Source: an uncultured Oscillibacter sp.
GTDB taxonomy: Bacteria; Bacillota; Clostridia; Oscillospirales; Oscillospiraceae
NCBI GenBank assembly: GCA_947644365.1
Contig: CANRYZ010000006.1
Coordinates: 1 to 49,520, forward strand
DNA: 49,520 nt
Direction of reading: 5' to 3'
In this document: one piece after another, positions 30,585 through 39,350 of the stretch
Layout: the number at the start of each line of letters is the position of its first letter
Position numbering within the stretch: position 1 is the first letter of the stretch
Program-made: the position numbers and the translations under genes
The notes under the pieces: generated by a model
Told to the model about the DNA's origin: nothing
Seen by the model: only the letters and a program-made list of their open reading frames with translations
Databases searched by the model: none

Positions 30585-31418
30585 ATGGAAAACGGGAAGA
30601 TCGGGCCGTTCATCCGCCTGCTGCGGAAGGAGCGCAATCTGACGCAAAAGGAATTGGCCGCCATGCTGAACGTCACGGACAAGGCCGTGAGCAAGTGGGA
30701 GCTGGGGACCAGCCTGCCGGACGTGGCGCTGCTGCTGCCCCTGGCGGAGGCGCTGGGCGTCTCCGCCACGGAGCTGCTGGCAGGCGCCCGGGCCCCGGAG
30801 ACGCCGGGAAAAACGCCGGAGGCCCCGCCCCGGGACACGGCGGGGGACATTCTGTCCTACGCCCGGAGGACCGCCTCCCAGAGGCGGGAGCGGCTGCGGC
30901 TGTGGCTGTTCGCGGGGATCAGCGGGACCTTCCTGCTCTCGGCGGCGGTGTGCTGGATCTGCGACATGGCGCTGAACCGGCGTTTGACATGGTCGCTGAT
31001 CGTGTGCGTCTCTCTGATGCTGGCCTGGGCGGTGCTGCTGCCTCTGCTCACCTTCCGGCGCAGGCCGGTGCCGTGGGCCCTGGCGGCGTTGTCCGCGGCC
31101 ATCCTGCCCTACCTCTACATCCTGGGGGACCTGCTGGGGGACCCCCGGGTGTTCCGGTTCGGCCTGCCCATCGCCCCGGCGGCGGCGCTGTATCTCTGGG
31201 GCGTGTATGCCGTCTGCCGGAAACACCGCCGCCGGAGGTGGTACGCCGCCGGGGACGTCCTGCTGCTGACGGCAATGCTGAACTTTGCGGTCGACATCAT
31301 GGCCTATATGCTGGCCCCCAACGAGCTGCTCTGGGGCAGTCCTCTGCTCACCCTGGCCCTGTCCTCCGGGTGCTTCCTGGCGGACTATGTGCTGCGGCGG
31401 AGGGAGGAGGGCCTGTAG
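30585..31418 (+). CDS. XRE-type regulator with membrane domain
   Basis: A 277-residue protein. Residues 6-66 form an XRE helix-turn-helix (IRLLRKERNLTQKELAAMLNVTDKAVSKWELG). After a Pro/Ala-rich linker there are about six membrane helices (LWLFAGISGTFLLSAAVCWI, LIVCVSLMLAWAVLLPLLTF and others). Such membrane-bound one-component regulators are common in Firmicutes. GGGAGG precedes the ATG. It lies just upstream of an ABC exporter gene pair in the same direction and could regulate it; its gene and the ABC genes are separated by 143 bp with a separate regulatory element. Confidence 0.85.
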   Translation: MENGKIGPFIRLLRKERNLTQKELAAMLNVTDKAVSKWELGTSLPDVALLLPLAEALGVSATELLAGARAPETPGKTPEAPPRDTAGDILSYARRTASQRRERLRLWLFAGISGTFLLSAAVCWICDMALNRRLTWSLIVCVSLMLAWAVLLPLLTFRRRPVPWALAALSAAILPYLYILGDLLGDPRVFRFGLPIAPAAALYLWGVYAVCRKHRRRRWYAAGDVLLLTAMLNFAVDIMAYMLAPNELLWGSPLLTLALSSGCFLADYVLRRREEGL

Positions 31419-31457
31419 GGCCCGCCCCCTGGGAAAGCCCGGCTTTTACCCGCTAAA

Positions 31458-31500
31458 TCTTTCAAAACTGTTAGATTTCAGAAAGATTGTGGAAAGATTC
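31458..31500 (+). promoter_or_regulatory. 43-bp regulatory element, copy 1
   Basis: A 43-bp stretch identical to the reverse complement of 46169-46211. Its core is GAAAGATTGTGGAAAGATT, two half-sites 11 bp apart, typical of a response-regulator site. The copy begins with TCTTTC, an inverted half-site. It lies 61 bp before the ABC ATPase start. Confidence 0.75.
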
Positions 31501-31561
31501 TCGTGGTACAGTCTGTATTGTCGAAGGACGTACAGACTTTTTTCCAATGGAGGTAATCTCA

Positions 31562-32233
31562 ATGAGCATTTTAGAGACCAGGGCTCTGCGGAAGGTTTAC
31601 GGCTCCGGGGATACGGAGGTCCGGGCCCTGGACGGCGTGGACCTGAACGTGGAGCAGGGAGAATTTGTGGCGGTGGTGGGGACCTCCGGCTCCGGCAAGT
31701 CCACGCTGCTGCACATGCTGGGGGGCCTGGACCGGCCCACCGGCGGCACCGTCACCGTGGACGGGCGGGACATCTTCTCCCTGAAAGACGAGGAGCTGAC
31801 CATCTTCCGCCGCCGGAAGGTCGGCTTCGTGTTTCAGAATTACAATCTGGTGCCGGTTTTGAACGTGTACGAGAACATCGTCCTGCCTATCCAGCTGGAC
31901 GGCGGGAGGCCGGACCGGGGCTATGTGGACGAGATCATCGAGACCCTGGGCCTGGAGAGCAAGCTCCAGAACCTGCCCAACAACCTCTCCGGCGGCCAGC
32001 AGCAGCGGGTGGCCATCGCCCGGGCCCTGGCGGCCAAGCCCGCCATCATCCTGGCCGACGAGCCCACCGGCAACCTGGACAGCGCCACCAGCCTGGACGT
32101 CATGAGCCTGCTGAAAACCACAGGGCAGAAGTTCAGCCAGACCATCGTCATGATCACCCACAACGAGGACATCGCCCAGATGACCGGCCGGATCATCCGC
32201 ATTGAGGACGGCCGGATCGTGGTACGGGGGTGA
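31562..32233 (+). CDS. ABC transporter ATP-binding protein (MacB/LolD/BceA class)
   Basis: A 223-residue ATPase. The Walker A motif is GTSGSGKST, the Q-loop FQNYN, the ABC signature LSGGQQQR, Walker [10 protein letters not shown] and the H-loop THNE. The sequence is of the FtsE/LolD/MacB type, which work with FtsX-like permeases. AGGAGG-like GGAGG precedes the ATG by eight bases. The permease gene follows at 6 bp. It lies downstream of the 43-bp element. Confidence 0.95.
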   Translation: MSILETRALRKVYGSGDTEVRALDGVDLNVEQGEFVAVVGTSGSGKSTLLHMLGGLDRPTGGTVTVDGRDIFSLKDEELTIFRRRKVGFVFQNYNLVPVLNVYENIVLPIQLDGGRPDRGYVDEIIETLGLESKLQNLPNNLSGGQQQRVAIARALAAKPAIILADEPTGNLDSATSLDVMSLLKTTGQKFSQTIVMITHNEDIAQMTGRIIRIEDGRIVVRG

Positions 32234-32238
32234 GAGCC

Positions 32239-34938
32239 ATGATGAAGGTACCCAACCGGTCCTGTATCCGCCGCCTGGGGTTCCGGACCATGGCGGCGGC
32301 CCGGACCCGCAACATCGTGGCGGTGCTGGCCATTGCCCTGACCACCGTACTGTTCACGTCCCTGTTCACCATCGCCTCCTCCATCAACTACTCCTTCCAG
32401 CAGGAGAATTTCCGCCAGGCGGGGAGCGACTGCCACGGCAGCGTCAAGGACATCACCTGGGAGCAGGTGGAGGAGCTGCGGGCCGACCCCCTCATCAAAG
32501 AGGGCTTTGCCCGGCTGTTCCTGGGGATGCCCAGCGAGGTCCCCTTCAACAAGTCCCATGTGGAGGTGAGCTACCTGGAGCCCGCCGCCGCGCCCCACTA
32601 TTTCTGTGAGCCCGTGGAGGGGACCCTCCCCCGGGAGGGCACCAACGAGGCCGCTACGGATACCCACGTCCTGGCCCTCCTAGGCGTGGAGCCGGAGATC
32701 GGCGCGGAGTTTACCCTGACCTTCAACATTGACGACCTGACAGCCAATCCCATCCCTGTCACCCGGACCTTCACCCTCTCGGGGTGGTGGGAGTACGACA
32801 GCGCCGTCGTCGCCAACCACGTCCTCCTGCCCCGGTCCGCCGCCGAGGAGATCGCCGCCCTGAGCAATGGGGACCCCTTCTCCATGACCGGGAAATGGAA
32901 CCTGTCCGTGATGCTGGACAACGCCATGAGCATCGAGGCGGACATCTCCCAGGTCCTTCAAAACCACGGCTACCAGTGCGAGGACCCCCAGGGGGAGAAC
33001 TACCTGAAAATCGGCGTCAACTGGGGCTATTCCGGGGCCCAGCTCTCCAACAGCTTTGATATCACCACCCTGCTTGCCATCGTGGTTTTGCTGCTGCTGA
33101 TTATCTTTACCGGGTATCTCATCATCTACAACGTCTTCCAGATCTCCGTCACCAACGACATCCGGTTCTACGGCCTCTTAAAGACCATCGGCACCACCGG
33201 GCGGCAGCTGAGGCGCATCGTCCGCCAGCAGGCCCTGATGCTGAGCCTCATCGGCATCCCCTTCGGATTGCTGCTGGGCTTCGTCATCGGCAACAAGCTC
33301 ACCCCCATCGTCATGGCCCAGCTGAGCTACAAGCATGCCTTTGTCTCCTTCAATCCCCTGATCTTCATCGGGGCGGCGGTGTTCGCCCTGCTGACGGTGT
33401 TCCTCTCCTGCGCCCGGCCCGGACGGATGGCGGCCAAGGTCTCCCCGGTGGAGGCGGTGCGCTACACCGAGGGCGGGACCCCCAAAAAGCCCGGCAGGCG
33501 GGAGAAGACCCGCAAGGCCCAGGGCGGCGCGTCGTTGCCCAGGATGGCCTGGGCCAACCTGGGGCGGAGCCGGGGCAAGACCGTGGTGACGGTCATCTCC
33601 CTGACCCTGGCCGTGGTGCTGGCTACCATGACCTACACCTTCTCCATCGGCTTCGACATGAACAAGTACCTGGCCCGGAACGCCGACGTGGACTTCATCC
33701 TGGGGGATGCGGCCTACTTCCAGGTCAGCCGGGGCTTCCACTCCGCGGACCAGGCGGTGCCGGAGGGCGTCATTGCCGACGTGAACGCCCGGGGCGGCCT
33801 CGAGGCGGGCGGGCGCGTCTATGCCGGCGTTTCCGCCATGAAGGAATTCGTCACCGAGGACTGGTTCCGCAATAGCTGGGGGACCTTCAATTCCAAGGAG
33901 ATCGTGGACCAGCTGGTGGAGCAGACGCCCCGTCTTCCCAACGGCCTTCTGGAAACCGAAGCGCAGATGTACGGCATGGAGGACTTCCCCCTGTCCCTGC
34001 TGGACGTGCTGGAGGGGGACCTGGCCCCTCTGTCGGACCCCTCCCAGAAGGCCATCGCCGCCGTGTATATGACCGACGATTACAACGCGACCAGGTGGGG
34101 CTCCAACTGGGCCAAGCTGGGGGACACAGTGACCATCCGCCACATCACCGAGATGGAGTATTTCTACCGGGACACCGGAGAGGTCTTTGGGTATGAGGAT
34201 GTGGACGCCGCCATCAATGGCGACCGCCCCTGGGGGGAGCGGGCCAAGACCTACGAGGATATCGACTACACCGTCTGCGCCCTGGTGCGGATCCCCAACA
34301 CGATCTCCTACCGATACAAGACCCTGGGCAGCGACGAGTTTATCCTGGGGGCGGAGCGCTTCAAGCGGGACACCGGCACCGACAGCGTCATGACCTATAT
34401 CTTCAACACCGCCGACGAGGCCGAGCCGGCCATGGAGGCCTTCCTGGCCGAGTACACGGAATCCGTCCAGCCCCTGTACGACTACGAGAGCCGGGCCACC
34501 TACGCCGCCGAATTCGAGGGCTTCCGGAGCATGTTCATGACCATGGGCGGGGCGCTGAGCTTCATCATCGGCCTCGTGGGCGTGCTGAATTTTATCAACG
34601 CCGTCCTGACGGGCATCCTGACGAGGAAGCGGGAGCTGGCGGTGCTCCAGTCCGTGGGCATGACGGGAAAGCAGCTCAAGACCATGCTGGTGTGCGAGGG
34701 GCTCTACTACACCGTCCTGGCCCTGGCCGTCTCCCTGGCGATGACGGTCGTCCTGGGTCCCCTGCTGGGGAACGTCCTGGGGGACGTCTTCTGGTTCTTC
34801 TCCTACCGGCTCACCGTGGCGCCTGTTCTGGTGATCCTGCCCATCTTCCTGGTCCTGGGGGCCCTGGTGCCCCTGCTGGTCTACCGGTCCGTGGCGCGGC
34901 GCACCATTGTGGAGCGCCTGCGGGAGGCGGACGCCTGA
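32239..34938 (+). CDS. FtsX-like ABC permease with two modules
   Basis: An 899-residue permease. One membrane helix is near the N-terminus ([22 protein letters not shown]), then a large outside domain (about 60-270), three helices ([25 protein letters not shown] and following), a second N-terminal-like helix (about 450), a second large outside domain (about 480-760), and three final helices. This is the two-FtsX-module layout of exporters that move or sense substrates from the membrane, for example peptides or lipids. The ATG 32239 has GGGGGTGAG upstream; GTG 32230 is an alternative. The substrate is unknown. The ATPase gene precedes it. Confidence 0.9.
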   Translation: MMKVPNRSCIRRLGFRTMAAARTRNIVAVLAIALTTVLFTSLFTIASSINYSFQQENFRQAGSDCHGSVKDITWEQVEELRADPLIKEGFARLFLGMPSEVPFNKSHVEVSYLEPAAAPHYFCEPVEGTLPREGTNEAATDTHVLALLGVEPEIGAEFTLTFNIDDLTANPIPVTRTFTLSGWWEYDSAVVANHVLLPRSAAEEIAALSNGDPFSMTGKWNLSVMLDNAMSIEADISQVLQNHGYQCEDPQGENYLKIGVNWGYSGAQLSNSFDITTLLAIVVLLLLIIFTGYLIIYNVFQISVTNDIRFYGLLKTIGTTGRQLRRIVRQQALMLSLIGIPFGLLLGFVIGNKLTPIVMAQLSYKHAFVSFNPLIFIGAAVFALLTVFLSCARPGRMAAKVSPVEAVRYTEGGTPKKPGRREKTRKAQGGASLPRMAWANLGRSRGKTVVTVISLTLAVVLATMTYTFSIGFDMNKYLARNADVDFILGDAAYFQVSRGFHSADQAVPEGVIADVNARGGLEAGGRVYAGVSAMKEFVTEDWFRNSWGTFNSKEIVDQLVEQTPRLPNGLLETEAQMYGMEDFPLSLLDVLEGDLAPLSDPSQKAIAAVYMTDDYNATRWGSNWAKLGDTVTIRHITEMEYFYRDTGEVFGYEDVDAAINGDRPWGERAKTYEDIDYTVCALVRIPNTISYRYKTLGSDEFILGAERFKRDTGTDSVMTYIFNTADEAEPAMEAFLAEYTESVQPLYDYESRATYAAEFEGFRSMFMTMGGALSFIIGLVGVLNFINAVLTGILTRKRELAVLQSVGMTGKQLKTMLVCEGLYYTVLALAVSLAMTVVLGPLLGNVLGDVFWFFSYRLTVAPVLVILPIFLVLGALVPLLVYRSVARRTIVERLREADA

Positions 34939-34948
34939 CCTGTGTGAA

Positions 34949-34985
34949 AAAAGAGACACGGCCCTTTCGGGGCCGTGTCTCTTTT
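34949..34985 (+). terminator. Terminator of the ABC operon
   Basis: A perfect 16-bp stem (34949-34964 with 34970-34985) whose right arm ends in TTTT. Confidence 0.9.
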
Positions 34986-35278
34986 GGGCGGAGCTTCCAT
35001 CATAAATGTGGATCAAGGGTTGAACGGCGAGGTCTGGGGGACGCTGTTCGCCTTCGGCGAAGACGCTCTTTGTATCTGAGGATTTTTGCGCTTCGCGAAT
35101 TGGATCGCGGGAAATTTCGCGGCGTGCGCGCCGCGCCCAGGGACTTTGCCCCTGGACCCCACAAACTTTTTCGAGAAAAAGTTGGATCAAAAAGCTTTAT
35201 CTGCGCTTCGTTTCAACTCTTGATTCGCAGTCATAAAGGGGCGCCTGAAAGAGCGGACCTGCGTGCCCGCCCCTTCCG
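34986..35278. repeat. Hairpin-rich intergenic repeat
   Basis: Intergenic, no gene. It holds CCAGGG-n7-CCCTGG (35137-35155) and AACTTTTTC-GA-GAAAAAGTT (35164-35183), joined by ACCCCACA, then CTTTATCTGCGC. The same order with different but pairing stems occurs at 44127-44168 and, less closely, 2667-2713. Other small hairpins precede it. Confidence 0.75.
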
Positions 35279-35854
35279 TCATTTCAGCTGGTCCAGGGTC
35301 AGGGAGAAGCTGTCCATGAAGATCTCCAGGAAGTAGGACACCTCCGGCAGGCCGTAGGCCTCCAGGGCCCTGCGGGTCTGGGCGGCGGCCTCCCGGAATT
35401 CCGTGTTCCCGGCCTTGAGCTCCTCCACGCACTTGATGTAGGCGGAGAGCTTGTCCGCCGCCTTCACCAGCTCCTCAATCTCGGGGGGGACCTCCGTCAG
35501 AAGGGGGGCGTAGGCGCTTCGCAGCTCCTCCGGCAGCATGGTCAGAAGCTTCCGGTCCGCCACGGCCTCCACATCCTTGTAGGCGCTGCGGATGGCGGGG
35601 TTGTCGTATTTGATGGGGGTGGGCATGTCCCCGGTGAGGATCTCGCTGGCGTCGTGGTACAGCGCCGCCGCCGCCACGGCCCCGGCGTCCACATGGCCGC
35701 CGAATTTCTCGTTGCGGATCACCGCCAGGGCGTGGGCCAGGACGGCGGCCTGGTGGCTGTGCTCCTGGACGTTCTCCGGGGCGGTGTTGCGCATCAGCGC
35801 CCAGCGCTGGATGAACCGCATCCGGGACATATAGGCAAAAAAGTGGCTCTTCAT
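35279..35854 (-). CDS. yfbR: 5'-deoxynucleotidase (YfbR family)
   Basis: A 191-residue HD-domain phosphatase for deoxynucleoside 5'-monophosphates. Alignment by eye to E. coli YfbR is strong: SHFFAYMSRMRFIQRWALMRNTAPENVQEHS, the metal motif YHDASEILTGDMPTPIKY, and a later KAADKLSAYIKCVEELKAGNTEF. H and D of the metal site are present. It starts 1 bp after the mtaB stop, as the third gene of a leftward operon. Its role in nucleotide salvage fits with cdd and thyX elsewhere in the window only loosely. Confidence 0.95.
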   Translation of the reverse strand: MKSHFFAYMSRMRFIQRWALMRNTAPENVQEHSHQAAVLAHALAVIRNEKFGGHVDAGAVAAAALYHDASEILTGDMPTPIKYDNPAIRSAYKDVEAVADRKLLTMLPEELRSAYAPLLTEVPPEIEELVKAADKLSAYIKCVEELKAGNTEFREAAAQTRRALEAYGLPEVSYFLEIFMDSFSLTLDQLK

Positions 35855-35855
35855 C

Positions 35856-37151
35856 TCAGTCCTCCTGTATCTCTCCGGTGAGAATTTCCCCGTCCGTGCC
35901 GGTGATCCGCACGGGCCGGACCTGGTTGTGCAGGTCCGCCTCCGCCGTTCCCGCCAGCACCTCCATATAGTTGGGGGCCCGGCCCAGATACCGCTCCCCC
36001 CGGGGCTGCTCGAAGAGAACGGGGTACGTCCGTCCCACGCAGCCCTGGAGGTATGCCGCCCGCAGCTCCTCCGCGGCGGCGGCGGCCCGCCGGGCCCGCT
36101 CCGCCTTCACGGCCCTGGGCACCTGGGACATCTTCGCCGCCGGGGTGCCGGGGCGGACGGAGTAGGGGAAGATGTGCATTCTGGCGAAGCCGCACCTGCG
36201 GATAAAGTCCAGGGTTTTCCGGAACTCCTCCTCCGTCTCCTCCGGGAAGCCGGTGATGAGGTCCGTGGTGATGGCGGGGCGGTCAAACCACCGGTTCAGC
36301 AGCTCCACGGACTGGAGGTAGCGGGCGGTATTGTACTTCCGGTTCATGCGGCGCAGCGTCTCGTCGCAGCCGCTCTGGAGGGACAGGTGAAACTGGGGGC
36401 ACAGGTCCGGCAGGGCCGCGCACCGGCGGCAGAAGTCCTCCGTGACGGTGCGGGGCTCCAGGCTGCCCAGGCGCACCCGGACCCTGGGGGCGGCGGCGCA
36501 GACGGTCTCCACCAGGTCCGTCAGGCCTGGGCGGCCCGCCAGGTCCCGGCCCCAGGAGGAGATCTCGATGCCCGTCAGCACAATCTCCCGGTAGCCCGCC
36601 GCCGCCAGGTCCGCCGCCTGCTCTGCCGCCTGTTCCGGGGGCAGGGAGCGCACCGGCCCCCGGGCGTAGGGGATGATGCAGTAGGAGCAGAAGTTGACGC
36701 AGCCGTCCTCCACCTTCAGCATGGCCCGGGTGCGGCTCTCCAGCCCGCCGGCGGGCAGGACCTCAAATTCCCGGCGGTCAAAGGCCCGGTCGATGGCGGT
36801 GCGGCGGGCGCGGTCCTCCGCGGCCCGCTCCAGCAGGGCGATGAAGCCCAGCCGGTCCCCGGTGCCGGCGACGAGGTCCACGTCCAGCTTCTCCGTATCT
36901 TCCGGATGGGTCTGGGCGTAGCAGCCGCACAGGGCCAGCACCGCCCCGGGGCGCTCCCGGCGGATTTTGTGCAATGCCTGGCGGGACTTCTGGTCGCTGA
37001 CCGCCGTGACGGAGCAGCTGTTCACCACGTAGGCGTCCGCCTCCTGGGAGAAGTCCACCATCTCGTGGCCCCGCTCACGCAGAAGCCGCTCCATGGCCTG
37101 GGTCTCGTATTGGTTCACCTTGCAGCCCAAGGTGCAGATGGCGATTTTCAT
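35856..37151 (-). CDS. mtaB: tRNA t6A37 methylthiotransferase
   Basis: A 431-residue MiaB-like radical SAM enzyme. MtaB turns t6A37 into ms2t6A37 in tRNAs reading ANN codons. The N-terminal cluster cysteines are in CTLGCKVNQ, NSCSVT and LCGCYAQ; the radical SAM motif is CVNFCSYC. YxxQSRKYNT-like features (MNRKYNTARYLQ) and a C-terminal TRAM-like region follow. Length is normal. Its ATG overlaps the stop of the upstream TfoX-like gene (ATGA), and yfbR follows. Confidence 0.95.
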   Translation of the reverse strand: MKIAICTLGCKVNQYETQAMERLLRERGHEMVDFSQEADAYVVNSCSVTAVSDQKSRQALHKIRRERPGAVLALCGCYAQTHPEDTEKLDVDLVAGTGDRLGFIALLERAAEDRARRTAIDRAFDRREFEVLPAGGLESRTRAMLKVEDGCVNFCSYCIIPYARGPVRSLPPEQAAEQAADLAAAGYREIVLTGIEISSWGRDLAGRPGLTDLVETVCAAAPRVRVRLGSLEPRTVTEDFCRRCAALPDLCPQFHLSLQSGCDETLRRMNRKYNTARYLQSVELLNRWFDRPAITTDLITGFPEETEEEFRKTLDFIRRCGFARMHIFPYSVRPGTPAAKMSQVPRAVKAERARRAAAAAEELRAAYLQGCVGRTYPVLFEQPRGERYLGRAPNYMEVLAGTAEADLHNQVRPVRITGTDGEILTGEIQED

Positions 37152-37450
37152 GGCTTGTCCTCTTTTTCCGGATTGATGTTCCTACTGGGCCGCCGGCCCT
37201 TCAAACAGTCGCTGAACGCCTTCAAATCCCGCTTCTGTTCTGCGGAGAGGCTGTTGAAATCCACATTTTGGATCGCGCCCTCCAGGGCGTACAGGTGGAC
37301 CAGGCACACCTGGGGGTACAGGGTTTTCAGCTGGAAGAAGGCCTGCTTGGAGCCCGCCTCCGCCAGCTCCTCCGCCGAGTGGATGCCCACGGCCCGCAGC
37401 TTTCTCGCCATCTCCGCGCCGATATTCGCCATGGAAGTCAATTCCGCCAT
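37148..37450 (-). CDS. TfoX C-terminal-domain protein
   Basis: A 100-residue protein. The segment LTSMANIGAEMARKLRAVGIHSAEELAEAGSKQAFFQLKTLYPQVCLVHLYALEGAI is the typical TfoX/Sxy C-terminal helix-hairpin-helix-like domain, found alone in many Firmicutes. Its function in these bacteria is not known; a competence role is not implied. It is first in an operon with mtaB and yfbR. GGGAGG precedes the chosen ATG; the longer frame is not supported. Confidence 0.9.
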   Translation of the reverse strand: MAELTSMANIGAEMARKLRAVGIHSAEELAEAGSKQAFFQLKTLYPQVCLVHLYALEGAIQNVDFNSLSAEQKRDLKAFSDCLKGRRPSRNINPEKEDKP

Positions 37451-37517
37451 AGCCGTTTCCTCCCTTTTATCTTTTGTGCTGCTGGTCCGGAGTCCTGGCA
37501 ATTTGATGAATCACAGG

Positions 37518-37546
37518 TTGAAGCCCAAAATTGTCTATGCTATAAT
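37518..37546 (+). promoter_or_regulatory. traX-like gene promoter
   Basis: TTGAAG (37518-37523), 17-bp spacer, TATAAT (37541-37546). Confidence 0.75.
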
Positions 37547-37603
37547 CAGAGCGGCAAATCGGTGCTTGTGAGAATCATTCGAGGGATTGGCAGGAGGGAC
37601 AAT

Positions 37604-38344
37604 ATGAAACTGCGGTTGAATGCAAATCATTTAAAACTGGTTGCGATTATTGCCATGACGATCGACCATGTATGTGATTTGATTTATCCCGGTTTTCCAG
37701 CTGAACCGGGAGCAATGGCGTTGCATATTGTCGGCCGTTTAACAGCCCCGATCATGTGGTTTTTCGTGTGTGAAGGATATCATTACACGCGCAATGTAAA
37801 ACGGTATATGCTGCGAATGGGAATTTTTGCGGTCATTTCGCATTTTGCATATTGTTTTGGATTCGGAATCAATCCAATTCCGTTCAGCACGGGGATTTTT
37901 AATCAGACAAGCGTTATGTATCCGCTTTTTGCTGCGGTTTTGATCCTGTGGATGCAGGACAGTGATCTGCCAATGAAGAATTGGGTAAAGAATACCCTGA
38001 TCTTTGTATTGGTTTGGAGCGCGTTTCCAGCGGATTGGAGCTGCCCGGCGGTACTTGCAATATTGGCAATGTATGAGAAAAGGGGAGACCTAAGGGCACA
38101 GATGAGAGCGGTGCGCCTGTATGTCGCAATATATGCAGTGGTATCGTTCTTTTTTGTGAGTAAAGTGTATGCTTTGGTGCAGATTGGCGTTTTGCTGGTC
38201 TATCCTGTGTTAAAGCTGTACAATGGCGAAAGAGGGAAGGCAAAATGGATGAAGTGGTTTTTCTATCTGTATTATCCGATCCATTTGCTTTTCATTGGAG
38301 TGCTTCGCGTCTGTATTTATGGAGATATCAGTCTATTGTTTTAG
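37604..38344 (+). CDS. TraX family membrane protein
   Basis: A 246-residue membrane protein of the TraX family. The N-terminus LNANHLKLVAIIAMTIDHV is the family signature, followed by GRLTAPIMWFFVCEGYHYTRNVKRY. About seven helices are visible. In F plasmids TraX acetylates pilin; the chromosomal Firmicute members have no known substrate and may be acyltransferases. The gene is far more AT-rich than its neighbours, with different codon use, which suggests recent transfer. CAGGAGGGA precedes the ATG. Confidence 0.92.
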   Translation: MKLRLNANHLKLVAIIAMTIDHVCDLIYPGFPAEPGAMALHIVGRLTAPIMWFFVCEGYHYTRNVKRYMLRMGIFAVISHFAYCFGFGINPIPFSTGIFNQTSVMYPLFAAVLILWMQDSDLPMKNWVKNTLIFVLVWSAFPADWSCPAVLAILAMYEKRGDLRAQMRAVRLYVAIYAVVSFFFVSKVYALVQIGVLLVYPVLKLYNGERGKAKWMKWFFYLYYPIHLLFIGVLRVCIYGDISLLF

Positions 38345-38478
38345 CGGCGGACAGAGCAGCTTGACATTTTTCAGACAAGGCCTGAGAGACCGGACTTCCA
38401 TCAACACGGGAGGGAAAGGGGAGGCTGTCTCGTCCCTGTTCAGGATTTGTGCTGCTGACAGCTGTTTTCCAAAAGTAT

Positions 38479-38528
38479 TCGGCAAAATACCGAAAGGCGG
38501 CAGTCACCCTTGCATTGTGACCGCCCGA
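38479..38528. terminator. Hairpins between the convergent traX-like and GNAT genes
   Basis: TTCGG-n7-CCGAA (38479-38495) and an imperfect GTCAC/GTGAC hairpin (about 38499-38525). There is no strong T tract; they may serve as weak terminators. Confidence 0.4.
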
Positions 38529-38547
38529 TAAACGGGAAATTACTTTT

Positions 38548-39093
38548 TCATAATTCCAATCTCATATAAACAACTTCTTGAAATCCTGTCATTCGGGAAT
38601 TAAAGCCTTTAGGATTCCTGCCATATTCAACAAACCCGTTTTTTTCGTACATGGATATTGCCCGTGTATTTTCAGCAACCGCATTCAATTCCAGCTGGAT
38701 ATATCCCGCAGCCCTTGCACATGCAATGCACGCCGTGGTCAACGCCTGCCCGATTCCCAGCCCCCAAAATTCTTTGGCGACACTGATCCCAAATTCAGCA
38801 CGATGCCGCACCTTGTATTTTGTGCCTATTGCTTCGATCCCAGCAGTTCCCACAACTACGTTATCAACTACGGCGACTATCTGAATTTCATTTTTACTTT
38901 CAGCTTTTTCTTTGAGAAATTGGCTTTCCTGCATCACGTTGAATGTGTTCTCGTCGGGATAGGTAAGCAGATAATCGGTTTCTCCATGTGTCAAATTGAA
39001 GTTATCGAATACAGCCTGCCCATCAGCCGCTGCTCCATTTCTTAAACAGCATTCCATACCGTTTTTTAATCGTATCACTTGATTATATTTCAT
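38548..39093 (-). CDS. GNAT family N-acetyltransferase
   Basis: A 181-residue acetyl-CoA-dependent acetyltransferase. Motif A is visible as AEFGISVAKEFWGLGIGQALTTACIACARAAGY (the WGxGIG acetyl-CoA loop) and motif B as LELNAVAENTRAISMYEKNGFVEYG. The substrate is unknown. It is AT-rich like the traX-like gene and unlike the flanks. It lies between two 26-bp inverted segments at 38432-38457 and 39204-39229 (23 matches). The leader has a hairpin at 39120-39137. Confidence 0.92.
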   Translation of the reverse strand: MKYNQVIRLKNGMECCLRNGAAADGQAVFDNFNLTHGETDYLLTYPDENTFNVMQESQFLKEKAESKNEIQIVAVVDNVVVGTAGIEAIGTKYKVRHRAEFGISVAKEFWGLGIGQALTTACIACARAAGYIQLELNAVAENTRAISMYEKNGFVEYGRNPKGFNSRMTGFQEVVYMRLEL

Positions 39094-39143
39094 GCTAATC
39101 TGTGTTTCCTCTTTTCTTCGATAAATCCCGATTTATCCTTCTG

Positions 39144-39172
39144 ATTATAGCATGATACAGACTTCCCGGCAA
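39144..39172 (-). promoter_or_regulatory. GNAT gene promoter
   Basis: On the minus strand TTGCCG (39167-39172), 17-bp spacer, TATAAT (39144-39149). A perfect hairpin (GATAAATC-CC-GATTTATC, 39120-39137) lies at the expected 5' end of the transcript. Confidence 0.7.
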
Positions 39173-39244
39173 TTTGTTTTCGTGAAATTGCCGGAGTTTC
39201 AGCCAGCAGCATACATCTTGAACAGGGACTTCGTCTCCTTTGCC

Positions 39245-39273
39245 TTGCGCTTTGAGGAAAACTCCTGTATAAT
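39245..39273 (+). promoter_or_regulatory. Cysteine desulfurase operon promoter
   Basis: TTGCGC (39245-39250), 17-bp spacer, TATAAT (39268-39273). A hairpin (about 39306-39333, CCCC...GGGG) lies in the leader just before the ribosome site. Confidence 0.65.
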
Positions 39274-39350
39274 AAAATATTAGGCTTATTATTATAGCGT
39301 TTTTTCCCCCGTTGGGCAAGTCCCAATCGGGGGATTCAAGAGGTGCTGTC

